DNA from: Pegoplata infirma
Taxonomy: Eukaryota > Arthropoda > Insecta > Diptera > Anthomyiidae
NCBI GenBank assembly: GCA_963921195.1
Contig: OY992537.1
Coordinates: 63,476,400-63,540,399 of the forward strand
DNA: 64,000 nucleotides
Reading direction: 5' to 3'
The position numbers and the translations under genes were made by a program. How positions within the stretch are numbered: the stretch's first letter is position 1; every line of letters starts with the position of its first letter. Under the pieces are notes generated by a model. The model was not told the origin of the DNA, searched no databases, and was given only the letters and a program-made list of their open reading frames with translations. Positions 1-10,467 of the stretch are shown here, one piece after another.

Positions 1-671
1 CATATATCTTATTGCATTTGCCATGCTAAACACGAATCTTCTAAAGATTTTGATATGTAATGACTGGTTCTCGAGATATTGCCATTTTAAAAATATCGGT
101 AAATAGTGTTTGCAAAAAAAAAATTGCTTATATTTATGTAACTTTCAAACTATTTATCAGATTGAAACATTATGAATGGGGCAAATAAAGTCAATGATAT
201 AAGCTTTCAAAATAGCTGGTTTGGAGTGACCCTATTGCAATACAGCGGGAGTTACAGAGTGCCAAAGTTGACCACCCTGAGATTAAAAGGCTTTCGGAGC
301 TAGTAACTTTTAAAAATATGCAAAGATTTTTAATTTTTTGTTCAGTTTTTGCAATTACCGTACTAAGGATAACAAAAACAAAAAAAAAAAAAAAATTTTA
401 AAATTTTTCCACAAAAATGTATTTTTATTTTCCGACAAAATATGCCAACTCTAAAAAAATATTTGTTTTTTGATATAGTAATAAATGCCATCTCTGAAAA
501 ATACGCAAACAAGTGCAAAATATGAAAATTTTTGCATAGGTAAAAATTGTTTAGAATATTTAAACCATCTTGTGGAAGGTACATTGTTTATTTTTGCAAT
601 AATATGCGAAATAACTAGTTTTTTAGCTCTCCTGAACAGTAAGCTTTTTCAAATTGGCATTTATTGAATAT
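1..671. other. AT-rich intergenic DNA, no gene recognised
   Basis: No convincing reading frame, RNA gene or bounded element is visible. The text is AT-rich with A/T homopolymers. A phrase near 70 about a CTCGAGATATTG run resembles short phrases near 62,220, but no boundary could be set. It is probably degraded repeat. Confidence 0.4.
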
Positions 672-1127
672 AGTTCGACGATATATTATTAATCCATGAT
701 TGATTCTAAGACATTCTGTGAATGTACGTCCGTCCGTCTGTCTGTAGATAACACAATGCAGTTCAAAATAAAACAGCTAGACTCCTGAATTTTGGCACAA
801 ATAAATATGTCTTATGTTCATAGGCAGGTTAAGTTCGTGAATGGGCAAAATCGGGCCAGTGGGAAAAAAGTTCCCCCTTGAAGAACTGAATCAACCTCTG
901 AAAAAATACACTTTTTTACATGTTTTTTTGTATTTTTGTTAAATAAATGAAACATTTGGTATATTTATCGCGATGGGATGTTTGCTCTCAAAGTCCCCCA
1001 CTACCCCTTTCACCCCCCCCCCCAAAAAAAAAAACGCCTCTGACAATTTTTTTCTTTAATTTTTTTTTACATTTTGGAGGGTATAAAAGATTAGGCACAG
1101 CCGAATTTAACACTCTCACTTGTTTAT
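672..1127 (+). repeat. Dispersed repeat family A, diverged partial copy
   Basis: The copy is recognised by the core GTCCGTCCGTCTGTCTG run (728-745) and by the 3' end, where a GGTATAAAAGATT phrase is followed by the hairpin-like GGCACAGCCGAATTT and then CTCTCACTTG. The left end, with its TATACCCTCC hairpin, is missing or too diverged to see. The 3' end is an uninterrupted example of the site that carries an insertion at 17,945. Confidence 0.6.
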
Positions 1128-1604
1128 TTTATCTTTGAACGCACATTTGTATTTTTCGGCCAAATTTATATTCTTTCAAAGATTTCTTGTTATGCTTGAT
1201 AAATTATTTTATTTTAAATTGACAAAGAAATAAAAATTTTCAATATTTTTTTTGTTTATCGTCATAATATCGTCCGTATGAGAAAACGGCGATATAATAA
1301 AAATACTACTTTGATTTTTTATTGAAATGATAAAATTTCGTATCGCCGCAATATCTTTTAGGCGATATATCGCCCTATTGTTTGCAGGGATTTCAATCAC
1401 CAAAAATGCGTTTTAATTGTGCAATTAAAACGTTTTATTCTAGTTTGAGGTCATTTTAGTTTTCCATTATGAATTAACATAACAAGTACTTATGTGAGTT
1501 CTACATAAACTCGGAGAGTTTCTTAATTTTTTTTTGGGGAAATTGAAAAATTTTCGAAACGATCGGCAATTTATTCCTCAAAATTACCAGATTTTTTAAA
1601 CCCT
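1128..1604. other. Unassigned AT-rich stretch with ATATCGCC inverted motifs
   Basis: Between about 1255 and 1390 the words GGCGATAT and ATATCGCC occur several times in both orientations, which suggests a small hairpin-type element. No target duplication could be fixed. From about 1440 to 1530 the text resembles, inverted, pieces at 5640-5740 and 42,990-43,070 (a CTCGAACTAGAATAAAC-type phrase), so this is a fragment of another dispersed repeat. Confidence 0.3.
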
Positions 1605-1855
1605 ACACTCAAAAAATTAGGTCATTAACTGTTTGTAGTTTATTTAAAAAGTTTTACGTTTTGTCGTTTTTAAAAGAAAAAACATTTGTTTAACGTTCAG
1701 TTTTTTAAAATGACTATTTTTGTTCATTGTTTCAAAACTAACAACATAAAAAATAAAGACTTTCATTAGCATTCAATTTTTAAAGTCATTTATTTTTGTT
1801 CTGTAAGTAAAAATAAGTGATTCTTCTTTAATTTTTAATGATGTGTGTACGTTTT
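1605..1855 (+). repeat. Fragment of MITE-like family D (TACACTCAAAA end)
   Basis: It starts TACACTCAAAAAATTAGG. The part near 1755-1835 reads, inverted, like 56,590-56,730, in phrases around ATTAGCATTCAATTTTTAAA and AAAATAAGTGATTCTTCTTT. It seems to be one end of the element seen more fully at 55,998-56,756. The right-hand part is cut at the junction with repeat F. Confidence 0.45.
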
Positions 1856-1856
1856 T

Positions 1857-2055
1857 TCAACATGATAATGTTTTTAGGCTGGTGTCTAATTTTAAAAAAG
1901 TTGCAGGACGCCACCTTAGTTTGACTATATAAGCTAACAATTAACGAAAAAGAAAACAAGAATTACTATTTACATTTTCTTAAAACCAATAACAATTCAC
2001 CTCGTGGTGAATAAAACCGTTTTTCACCAGCTGGTGAATAAAAAGTAACATAATT
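1857..2055 (+). repeat. Dispersed repeat F, uninterrupted copy
   Basis: It begins with an ACATGATAATGTTTTTAGG phrase and ends near GTAACATAATTATTT. It contains two adjacent palindromes, TTCACCTCGTGGTGAA and TTCACCAGCTGGTGAA. Two other copies lie at 21,515-21,908 and 27,537-28,030. This copy lacks the insertions those carry, so it gives the empty sites for the MITE at 27,603 (ACTATATAAGC near 1926) and for the foldback at 21,909 (CATAATTATTT near 2052). About 30 bp of the middle are missing here compared with the 27.5-kb copy. Confidence 0.7.
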
Positions 2056-2510
2056 ATTTATCAACAAAAAAAATTTTTTTTTCATTTTTTTTTTTTTTTT
2101 TCATCAATTTTTTTTCCATCAAATTTTTTTTTCGTCAATTTTTTTTTTCATCAAACTTTTTTTTTTATTAAATTTTTTTTTTCATAATTTTTTTGTTTTA
2201 TCAATTTTTTTTTATCAATATTTTTTTTCATCAATTTTTTTTTCATCAATTTATTTTTTTCATCAAATTTTTATTTTCATCATTTTTTTTAATTTTTTTT
2301 TTTTTCATCAAACTTTTTTTTCATAAATTTTGTTTTTTCGTAAAATTTTTTTTTTTCATCAATCTTTTTTTGTCATAATTTTTTTTTATTATTTTTTTTT
2401 ATAAAGTTTTTTTTGCGTCAAATTTTTTTTTTCATCAAATTTTTTTTTTTTATTAATTTTTTTTGCATTATTTTTTTTTCATCAAATTTTTTTTTTATAA
2501 AAATTTTTAT
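2056..2510. repeat. T-rich tract with CATCAA spacers
   Basis: Runs of 6-14 T are separated by CATCAA or CATAA words, giving an irregular array with a period of about 14-18 bp. Similar tracts lie at 3116-3375, 11,190-11,495, 17,715-17,900, 20,995-21,460, 28,031-28,312 and 29,755-30,035. They mostly abut the end of repeat F or the ACTTG end of family A. The open frames through them encode only Phe/Ile/Leu-rich noise. Confidence 0.75.
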
Positions 2511-2511
2511 G

Positions 2512-3115
2512 CCTTTCATTCCAGTGATAGAGGGTATATATAATTTTGTCATTCCGTTTGTAACTTATCGAAATATCGGTATGGGACCCCATAAAGTATA
2601 TATATGCATGATCCCCGATCGATTTTAAGACATTCTAGCGATGTCCGCCTATCAGTCTATCTGTGGAAATGGTGATCACGGCAAAAATTTTACACGGAGA
2701 TGACTGAAACTTAACATATTTATTGGAAGTTCTCCCGAGAAAATTGGTATTGCATTTGATCAATATCGGTTAAGCGGTTCAAAAGTTATGAACGAAAATG
2801 TAAGGACACCTCAAAAATTTTAGTACATTCAACATAACCTAAAAATACAAAATGCTTTAATTCGGCTGCTAGTTGACTTATGTGAACATAATTGAACACC
2901 AAATGGTATTTAAACAAGTACGAAAATATTTTTTGACAAAAAAAAAAAAAATCGCGGATTTTTTTTACCAACTTTTTTTTTCGCGGAAATTTTTTTCAAA
3001 TTTTTTTTTTTCAAAAGTAATTTCTTTTTAAATAAAGTTATTGCAATAATCTTTTAGAAATTGTGGAGGATATCACTACATTCGGCAAGGCTGAATTTAG
3101 ATTTTTTACTTGTTT
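2512..3115 (+). repeat. Dispersed repeat family A, diverged copy
   Basis: The left end retains AGTGATAGAGGGTATATATAA. It is followed by the family phrases GTCATTCCGTTTGTAAC, CCCCATAAAGTATATATA and CCCCGATCGATTTTAAG. The right end has ATTCGGCAAGGCTGAATTT followed by TTTTTTACTTG. The GTCCGTCC core is reduced to a single GTCCGCC word. Confidence 0.65.
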
Positions 3116-3379
3116 TTCATAATTTTTTTTTATCATATTTTTTTTCATCAATTTTTTTTCATCAAATTTTTTATCATCAATTTTTTCTCACCAAAAAAAT
3201 TTTTTGTTTTTCATATTTTTGTTTCATCATTTTTTTTTTTACATCAAAAGAATTCATCAAAAACTTTTTTTCATCAAAACTTTTTTTCACCAAAAATTTT
3301 GGGATCATCAAATTTTTTTGACATAATTTTGTTTTTCATAAAAAAAATAATTTTTTTTTTACCAAAACTACTTTTTCAC
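3116..3379. repeat. T-rich tract with CATCAA spacers
   Basis: This is the same kind of tract as at 2056, placed directly after the ACTTG end of family A. A nearly identical text stands at 29,760-30,040, including the phrases CACCAAAAATTTT and TACCAAAACT. The two loci are therefore duplicates, and this one is interrupted by the foldback that follows. Confidence 0.7.
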
Positions 3380-4028
3380 TTACAAGGGAAGTATCTCAAC
3401 CCTTATGAACCGATTTGCCTGAAACTTAAAATACATATAAAAGAGACGATTTTAAGGTTGGGGTGTCTCGGCTTTTCGGCCATATCAGTGTTTAAAAATT
3501 TCGTAGTCCCCTTATGAAACAATGTGGTCCTTTGGGAAAATTTCGATAACTCCCGAACTACCAGAAATATCGTCTAGAGCAAAAATACGTGTCAACTTAA
3601 ATTTAATAAAGATTATTTCGTATTCATATGGATATCGTAGGTCTATGTCTTCATATAAATACCCCCCAAAATTTACACATTTTCATGGAAACAGTATTTA
3701 ACGAAGCCGAATTTTTACAAGGTTATGACACCATTGGATAGGCACTAAAAAACCTTTCTTCTCATATGTAAACATCATATACACTCTAAAAAACGCATGT
3801 AAACTTACAATTATAAATTGGGTAAATTTTTGTTGAATAGCACTCATTATGTGTTAATATAAACACTAAATGCGTAAAATAATTTGAAACAAATTAAACA
3901 CAGCAAATCATTAATATTATCCGTTAATTCAAATATTTTACACACAAATGTGTAAACAAAATTGTCAAACAACTACAAAAAGAAAATAAACACAATACAA
4001 TTTATATCTTCAATCAATTCAACAAGTA

Positions 4029-4100
4029 CTATAGCCTAGCTGAAGTGTGCCAGCTTTGCGTGCAGCGGGTCCTTGGTTCGTCTCCGCTGGCAATCAACTT
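4029..4100 (+). ncRNA. tRNA-like (Pol III) unit 1 inside the MITE
   Basis: An A-box-like TAGCCTAGCTGAAGTG is followed about 30 nt later by a B-box-like GGTTCGTCTCC, and then by a run of T that would end Pol III transcription. Acceptor pairing is poor, so this is not a working tRNA. It aligns with the second unit at 4311 (shared GAAGTGT, GTTCG, GCTGGC), which indicates a duplicated tRNA-derived module. Confidence 0.4.
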
Positions 4101-4310
4101 TTTTTTTTTTCAATTTTTTTTTTTAATTATTACTTTTTTTAACATTGTATTAATATTATTATAGTTAAATAATTAAAAAAGTTATATAAAAACACATATA
4201 GACGTTTTTATACATATTTTACTTTCCTTTAGCTTTTATTATAATTATTTTGGTTTCATTCTATATACATACACACATGTTAAATAACTAAAACGCCAGA
4301 TAAAAGTATA

Positions 4311-4392
4311 AGCTTCCGTAGCGTAGTGGTTAAGAAGTGTACTTTCAAATCGGAAGGTATCGAGTTCGATGCTTGCTGGCGCCGAATGTTTT
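4311..4392 (+). ncRNA. tRNA-like (Pol III) unit 2 inside the MITE
   Basis: A-box-like TAGCGTAGTGGTTAAG (about 4319) and B-box-like GAGTTCGATGC (about 4362) are correctly ordered and spaced. A possible anticodon stem ACTTTC/GAAGGT lies between them. A T-run of more than 10 follows at 4387. There is no good acceptor stem, so I read it as a tRNA-derived, SINE-like module and not a functional tRNA. Confidence 0.5.
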
Positions 4393-4729
4393 TTTTTTTT
4401 TTTTGTTTTTTTGTTATATTTATTCACCTCTTTTTTATTTAAATTAACCACTAATGGTCAATTTATTCAATTTACACATTCAGAGTAAAATTACCCAATT
4501 TATAGTAGGAGTCCAGTTTCCTACTATAAATTGGGTAAATTTCAACAAATTTTGATTAGAGTGTAGTTAAGAGAATGAAATAGCAGAAAAATCCAAAAAA
4601 CTATTTTTTCGCCATTTTTTGACCCATGTTTTCAACCACTAAATCCCCGATATGGCCGATAAGCCGGGACACCCCAATTTTAAGTTTCAGGCAAATCGGT
4701 TTATAAGGGTTGAGATACTTCCCTTGTTA

Positions 4730-5070
4730 GTCTAAGCTTTTCGCATTAAAATTTTCCATTTGTTTATCAAATGTACATAAAACAACTGAGAGTATTATAT
4801 TCTTTGGTGCCGAATCTTTTATACTCTCCAAAATGTAAAAACACTTTTTTGCACTTATTTTTGCACTCACTTACGAAATGTACAGCTCTTTTGGTTTTTT
4901 AATGGGGTCCTCGACTGATATTTCAATTCGTTTTGCATGGAATAGCAATGTAATATAACATTATTTTTTCTAAAAAAACTTTGCTTTGGCAAGTACACCC
5001 AAATCTTCCGCAAAACATTATCATGATTTGATGTTTTGGACAAGAGTACAAAATTCGCAGGCATTTTTTT
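4730..5070. repeat. Dispersed repeat G with inverted family A end
   Basis: It opens with TCTAAGCTTTTCGCATTAAAA and contains a GGTGCCGAATCTTTTATAC phrase (the family A 3' end inverted). It closes near TACAAAATTCGCAGGCATTTT. Near-identical copies occur at 11,500-11,818 and 30,042-30,378. A decayed version lies at 23,760-23,860. No coding content is credible. Confidence 0.6.
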
Positions 5071-5495
5071 TTTAATTGTTGGCATTATTTAGAGAGAAGT
5101 CATTAGTTTTTACCTACTTGTGTTGGTTATTTTATTGTAGACAAAAAAATTGCGGGATCGATTCCCCAAAAATTTTATTAAAATTTTTTTTAAATAAAAT
5201 TCAATAGAAAAATTGTAAAAACACAACAATCATTAATTTTTAATGTTTTCGTAGGTTATTTTTTTCGAATTTGTTGGTAAAAAATTTAAAGTGACGTTCA
5301 TTTTTTATGTTCAATATTATTTATTTTAGAAAATTTTTTTAACAGTAAAAAATAAATGTTGATGTTTGTTAAAACAAATGAATAATTTCTGGGATGGTTT
5401 TCATTTGTTTTTTCATTGGTTTTAAATGAGTTTTTCATTTGCTTTTGCCTACAAAATATTTTGAGTGTGGTAACTTCTTTTTCTTTAAAGGGATA
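5071..5495 (-). repeat. MITE-like family D, partial inverted copy
   Basis: The right end CTACAAAATATTTTGAGTG is the complement of the start of the element at 55,998. Inside are the phrases TTCGTAGGTTATTTTT and AACATCAACATTTATTT (here as the complement), also found at 56,110-56,340. The left side passes into an AATTGTTGGCATTATTTAG phrase that recurs inverted near 56,555. Confidence 0.5.
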
Positions 5496-6589
5496 TTCTA
5501 CCAAACAAATACTCATACAGTTCTGGTTTCTGGAAATGGGGAAAATTTGAAAATACTGGAAACGATATCCAAATCATTCCTGACAACTAACAAATTTTTG
5601 AAAGCAGAAATTTTATAAGTATGTATGTATTTGATAAGAGAATATTCTTATAAAGAAATAAGAGTGAACATATCACTAGATAAGTTCAGTTCATAATGGG
5701 GAACATAAATGACCTCGAACTAGAATAAACTTATTTTCTTTTTCAATGTTTAAAAATAAAAATACAAGAAAAAAATTTACTTCCCGGAAACTTTCGCAAA
5801 AAAAACACATTCATCATTTAAAGTTTTCTAACATTACAAAAGACTGTTGTAAAATTTATTGAACGTTTAATACAAAGAATGTTCTGTAAATATTTTTACA
5901 AATGTATCTTATGGTTGCAAAAAAAATAAAAATAAAAAATGAAGCAAAAGGGGGAAAATTATATCTTTTGCATAAACAACTGTATAATAATAAAAACAAA
6001 GATTTTTGTTATTTTTTGTATTGTTGAAAATATTATTTCAATTTGCAAATGTGTTGCTATAACGATGCAACTTGTGCGTTCGAAGGACTATAAAAACAAT
6101 GTAAAAGAAGAGGAAGACAAAAAAAAAACACAAACTATAAAAAGATAACATTACATAAATGTAATGTATTCTTGAAAATAATAAAAAAAAACGGTAAAAA
6201 TATTGAAATAAAACAAGATACTTTAAAACAAGGATATAAAAACACATTCACAAGAAATAAAACACTTTTAGGAAAATTACAAAGCAAGAAAACTAAAATG
6301 AACGAATGATTTCTTAAGAATGTCAAAAATGTAAAAAAGGAATTTTTCAACAATATTTTTGTTAGCAAATTGGTCAAGTCATCAGAGTTTTAAAAGTTTA
6401 AATAATTTTATTCTTCTGCTTATTTTACAATTTAAGCAATTGAAAACCGGTTAACAAAACAGTTTTAAAAAACAAGATTCTTTTAATATATTATCTTCAA
6501 AACCTTTCGTGACCGACTATCGGAAGGGATGGTCTCGTCGGGGGACTTCCCATATACGCTTAATATTTATTTTATGACCATAAGACATA
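5496..6589. other. Unassigned AT-rich DNA
   Basis: There is no recognisable gene or bounded element. 5600-5740 contains a repeat fragment shared with 42,960-43,075 (GAACTCGAACTAGAATAAAC-type phrase). A short GC-richer patch at 6505-6560 (GACCGACTATCGGAAGGG) stands out but belongs to nothing I recognise. Long A-rich stretches dominate 5920-6260. Confidence 0.35.
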
Positions 6590-7140
6590 CACAGAAAAAA
6601 ATAAAAAAAATGTTGAGTAAATTTTTAATACTATTGAGTAAAAAATTACTCAATTTTGCACCAGTAAACGATTTAATAGTATTGAGTAAACTTTTAATAA
6701 AAAATTATTAAATGCTTAATAAAAAATTTGAGTAAATTATTAATTCACAAAATTAAAACTTTACTCAAAATTTTTCAATATTTTTAAGTAACTTTTTAAT
6801 TGTGTCAAGTAAAAATTTACTCAAAATGTATCACTTTATTTTTTTTAAAAGTTTAAAAAGTTTCGATTTTTTTTCAAAAAAAAATTGCTTTTTCAAACTT
6901 TACCTAATGTACTTATGTCTTCAAGACAAAGGAACATTTTATAAAGATGATTTCAAACTATCGTTTACATATACAAAAAACTAAGTGGGAATTCAAAATA
7001 CCAAGAGAATAAAAAATAATTATTTACTCAAATTTTATTTTCAATTTGAGTAAAGTTTTAATTTTAAAATTACTCAAATTTGTTTTAAAAATTTTAACAA
7101 GTGATTACTCAAATTGTTTTTCTCAATATTATTTTCTGTG
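6590..7140. mobile_element. TA-flanked foldback MITE (CACAGAAAA ends)
   Basis: CACAGAAAAAAATAAAAAAA at the left and ATTATTTTCTGTG at the right are inverted and flanked by TA (6588-6589, 7141-7142). The interior repeats the word TTGAGTAAA/TTTACTCAA more than a dozen times in both orientations, so the whole 551 bp can fold. No transposase is present. TA duplication fits Tc1/mariner-type mobilisation. Confidence 0.7.
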
Positions 7141-7142
7141 TA

Positions 7143-7860
7143 TTCATGCCAAGCTATTTTAGTATCTATTTTTTTTGGTTTATACTGCTTCATGTTTTTA
7201 CGGACGAACATTGCCAATATGTCTTAGAATCGACCATGGATCAGTAATATGTTATAATATATTATAATGGCAGCGAAATGTATGGGGGAGTTTTGTTTTT
7301 AAGAAAAAAAAAACTAAAAAAAAAAATTTTTTGCTCGTATGGATTTTTTTACCCTGTAAATTTTGGACTCAAAAGAGTACGAGTTGCATTTATCCGATTT
7401 GGCTGAAATTTTGTCCACAAATTTCACAAAAATGCCATTTTTGTGGCAGCTCCCTTAAGAAGTTGAGATAGGAAGTAGGTTTGTTCAGAAAAAAATGTTG
7501 GGGTATAAAAATTTGTGGGGATCGGTCATATATTGCATTACTCTAAAAGCGACTCCGGGGCAATTGTGGAGGCAAATGGCTCCTCATCGTAGCAAAAGTG
7601 GCAGTAAAAAACAAAAATTCCTTCCACGGACATTTTTATCAACAAAATTAATTCCTTTCTCAACTCTTTACAAAATGAAATTTTTATGAAATTTGCCCCC
7701 ACCGCTCTAACTGCCCCAGCGTTGCCCCCAGAAGTGTCAAATGTATGACCAACTTCCACATATTTTTAATACAAACATTTTCTCAGAAAATAAATACCCC
7801 CAATTTTCAACCCTTAAAGTGGTCCGCATACATTTTTTTATTTAAAATTTTGTATTTTTA
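7143..7860. repeat. Fragments of the GGGGCATTCCA foldback interior
   Basis: From about 7440 to 7800 the text matches, in diverged form, phrases of the foldback at 8553-10,467 (GGGGATCGGTCATA, GCCCCAGCG, GCTCTAACTGCCCC). It reads as an old, truncated relative. 7150-7430 shows family-A-like words (ATTGCCAATATGTCTTAGAATCG) in decayed form. The small open frames here are not credible genes. Confidence 0.4.
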
Positions 7861-8552
7861 GGACATCAGCTCATAGCGCTTACGTGCGAAAAAATAGTTT
7901 TTTTGGATTTTTCAGCCATTTCTTTCTTAGAAACTATATGATGTTTGCATATGAGAAGAAAGGTTTTTTTAATGCCTATCCAACGGTGGCATAACCTGGT
8001 AAAAGTTTGGCTTCGTCAAATACTTTTTTCATAAAAATGTGTAAATTTTGGGGGGTATTTATTTGAAGACATAGACCTACGATGTCCATATGAATACGAA
8101 ATAATCTTTATTAAATTTAAGTCGACACGTATTTTTGCCCTAGATCAAAAATTTTTCAGTTTTTTTTTGTTAAATAAACTAAAAAAAAATTATTTTAGTT
8201 AAATTATTTAGTTGAATGTTAACAACTTTTTCTCAAAACTTTGTTTAAACGATGACTTTAACAAAAAGTTTGCTTAACCACAAGTAAATTTTGAATTTTA
8301 AACCAAATTTAAAAATTTACAAATTTTTCTTGAATGTAGGGGGGACATTGTAGTTTTTTTTAACTTAAAAGTGGGGCGTGGCGCAAAAAAGGTTGGGAAC
8401 CATTGCTCTAGATGATATTCCGGTTAGTTCGCGAGTTATTAAAATTTTCCCGGAGGTCCACATTGTTTCATAAGGGGACAATAAAATTTTGAAACACTGA
8501 TATGGCCGATAAGCCGAGACACCCCAACCTTAAAATCGTCTCTTTAATATAT
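7861..8552 (-). repeat. Foldback C, partial copy with hAT relic
   Basis: The phrases GATGTTTGCATATGAGAAG, GACATAGACCTACGATGTCC and GATAAGCCGAGACACCCC identify one strand of element C. It is interrupted at its CTCTAGAT-type site by a relic (8151-8408). It then stops at 8552, where the GGGGCATTCCA foldback begins inside the word TTTAATATAT. The expected continuation of C is absent on the far side of that foldback. Confidence 0.6.
8151..8408. mobile_element. hAT-type relic in the CTCTAGAT site of repeat C
   Basis: The right end reads AAAGGTTGGGAACCATTG, a typical hAT terminal sequence as a complement (CAATGGTTCCCAACC). It is followed by CTCTAGAT at 8409. The left side reads CCCTAGAT (one mismatch) and then CAAAAATTTTTC, so the left terminus is decayed. 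The uninterrupted repeat at about 3572-3582, inverted, reads GCTCTAGACGATATT. The element lies at the same 8-mer used by the hAT at 11,936. Confidence 0.6.
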
Positions 8553-10467
8553 GGGGCATTCCATGTCAAATCAGACACTTTGAAAATTTTTTTTTTAGAT
8601 TTTCCCAATTTGTTTGCAGTTTTTAGTACCATTCGAAAACTCCTTCATGGTAAATTTTCAGATTTTTTTGATGACCCGTTCAAAAGATTTCGAATTTTTT
8701 AAAATTGGTAGTTTGATCCTTTACTCAAACTTCTTTTACTAATAAATTCTTCAATAATGGTCCAAATTTCAATTTTTTTTTCAAAATTTTTCTTTTTTTA
8801 CGTACTTTTTAAAAAAATCTTAAAAGCGCTCTAGTATGCGATTTAAAAGTTTCAAAATTTAAATCTCATTTTTGAAAATGTTTGTACTCTTCGATTTTTT
8901 GTAATTTTTTTGTGTAAAACCTTTATCAATTCTACAATTTTTTTGCCCAGGAGGATCGTGGGATAACGATTATTACTATTTTTTTAAATTTTTTGAAAAA
9001 AATTTATTGTAATTTTTCAATCTTAAAATCATTTCTACTGCTCCAATGGTGCGTCATGGAGGGGCATTTATAAGACCGACCCCGTTAATTTTTACGTCTT
9101 AACATTTCTTTGGAACAAACTAATACCCTATCTCCACTTTCTAAGGGGCTACCACACAAAACGACATTTTTTAAAATTTGCTCCAACCGCTCTAACTGCC
9201 CTAATAGCGCCCTTAGAGCAACAAAATGTATGACCGACCCACAGTATTTTAGTCCAAACATTTTCTCTGAACACACCTACCCTCTATCTTTAACTGTTAA
9301 GGCGGTCCCCATACAATTTTTTTTATTTTTTGTAAATTTGTTTTATTTATTCTGCTTTTACCGGTCCGATGGTGCGTTCGAGAGGAGTCATTAGTGAGAC
9401 CGATCCCCATTTATTTTTACCCTACAACATTTTTTTAAAATATACCTACGCCCTATCTCCACTCCCTAAGTAGGCTCCCATACAAAATTACATTTTTATA
9501 AAATTTGCTCCAACTGTTATTTGTATGGGAGCCTACTTAGGGAGTGGAGATAGGGCGTAGGTATATTTAAAAAAAATGTTGTAGGGTAAAAATAAAAGGG
9601 GGTCGGTCTCACTAATGACCCCTCTCGGACGCACCATTGGACCGGTAGAAGCTGATTAAATAAATCAAATTTACAAAAAATAAAAAAAATTGTATGGGGA
9701 CCGCCTTAACAGTTAAAGATAGAGGGTTGGTGTTTTCAGAGAAAATGTTTGGACTAAAAAAATATTGTGGGTAGGTCATACATTTTGTTGCTCTAAGGGC
9801 ACTATTAAGGCAGTTAGAGCGGTTGGAGCAAATTTTAAAAAATGTCGTTTTGTGTGGGAGCCCCCTTAGAAATTGGAGATAGGGTATTAGTTTGTTCCAA
9901 AGAAATGTTAAGACGTAAAAATTAATGGGGGTCGGTCTTATAAAGGACCCCTCTATGACGCACCATTGATGCAGTAGAAATGATTTTAAGATTGGAAAAT
10001 TACAATAAAATTTTTTCAAAAAATTTTAAAAATAGTAATAGTCGTTATCCCACGATCCTCCTGGGCAAAAAATTTGTAGAATTGATAGAAGTTTTACACA
10101 AAAAAATTTCAAAAAAATCGAAGAGTACAAACATTTTCAAAAATGAGATTTAAATTTTAAAACTTAAAAATCGCATACTAGAGCGCTTTTAAGAATTTTT
10201 TGGAAAAAAAAGTACGTAAAAAAACAAAAATTTTGAAAAAAAAAATTTGATATTTGGACCATTATTGAAGAAGTTATGATTAAAAGAAGTTTGAGTAAAG
10301 GAACAAACTACCAATTTTTAAAAATTCGATATCTTTTGAACGGGTCATCAAAAAAATCTGAAAATTTACCACGAAGGAGTTTTCGAAGGGTACTAAAAAC
10401 TGTAAACAAATTGGGAAAATCTAAAAAAAAAGTTTTTCAAAGTGTCCGATTTCACATGGAATGCCCC
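8553..10467. mobile_element. Long foldback element, GGGGCATTCCA family, copy 1
   Basis: About 1.9 kb forms two nearly complementary arms meeting near 9510. The termini GGGGCATTCCATGTCAAAT and the complement are flanked by ATAT. Arms carry the phrases GACCCGTTCAAAAGATTTCG, GGAGGATCGTGGGATAACG and GGACCGCCTTAACAG. There is no transposase; the open frames near 9110 and 9612-10,019 are the same DNA read on opposite arms. The left flank is repeat C, while the right flank (ATATTCATTACCCTCGATCG) is family A, so the flanks do not belong to one original locus. Confidence 0.75.

Larger units (their letters stand above)
3782..4563. mobile_element. TA-flanked MITE carrying two tRNA-like units
   Basis: The termini are CACTCTAAAA and its complement, flanked by TA at 3780-3781 and 4564-4565. 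Uninterrupted copies of the surrounding repeat C at about 7930 and 29,335 read AACATCATATAGTTTCTTAG, so the insertion point is the TA. Subterminal words AAATTGGGTAAATTT occur in both orientations. The 782-bp interior holds the two tRNA-like sequences annotated separately. TA duplication suggests a Tc1/mariner-type mobiliser; this is inference. Confidence 0.72.
3383..4726. mobile_element. Foldback element C with TTA duplication
   Basis: The inverted termini read CAAGGGAAGTATCTCAACCC at the left and its complement at the right. TTA stands on both sides (3380-3382 and 4727-4729). The uninterrupted locus at about 30,036-30,046 reads CACCAAGTCTAAGC where this one reads CACTTA-element-TTAGTCTAAGC, which fixes both ends. 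The arms carry the phrases GGGTGTCTCGGC and TTCATATAAATACC. The interior is enlarged by the TA-flanked MITE at 3782-4563. A 3-bp TNA duplication is typical of PIF/Harbinger elements, so I infer that superfamily; no transposase is present. Confidence 0.75.

Noticed and set aside
9612..10019. 135-codon conserved frame (also at 45,156-45,563)
   Set aside because: Conservation reflects two copies of one foldback arm; the composition is not protein-like and the opposite arm shows another, incompatible frame.
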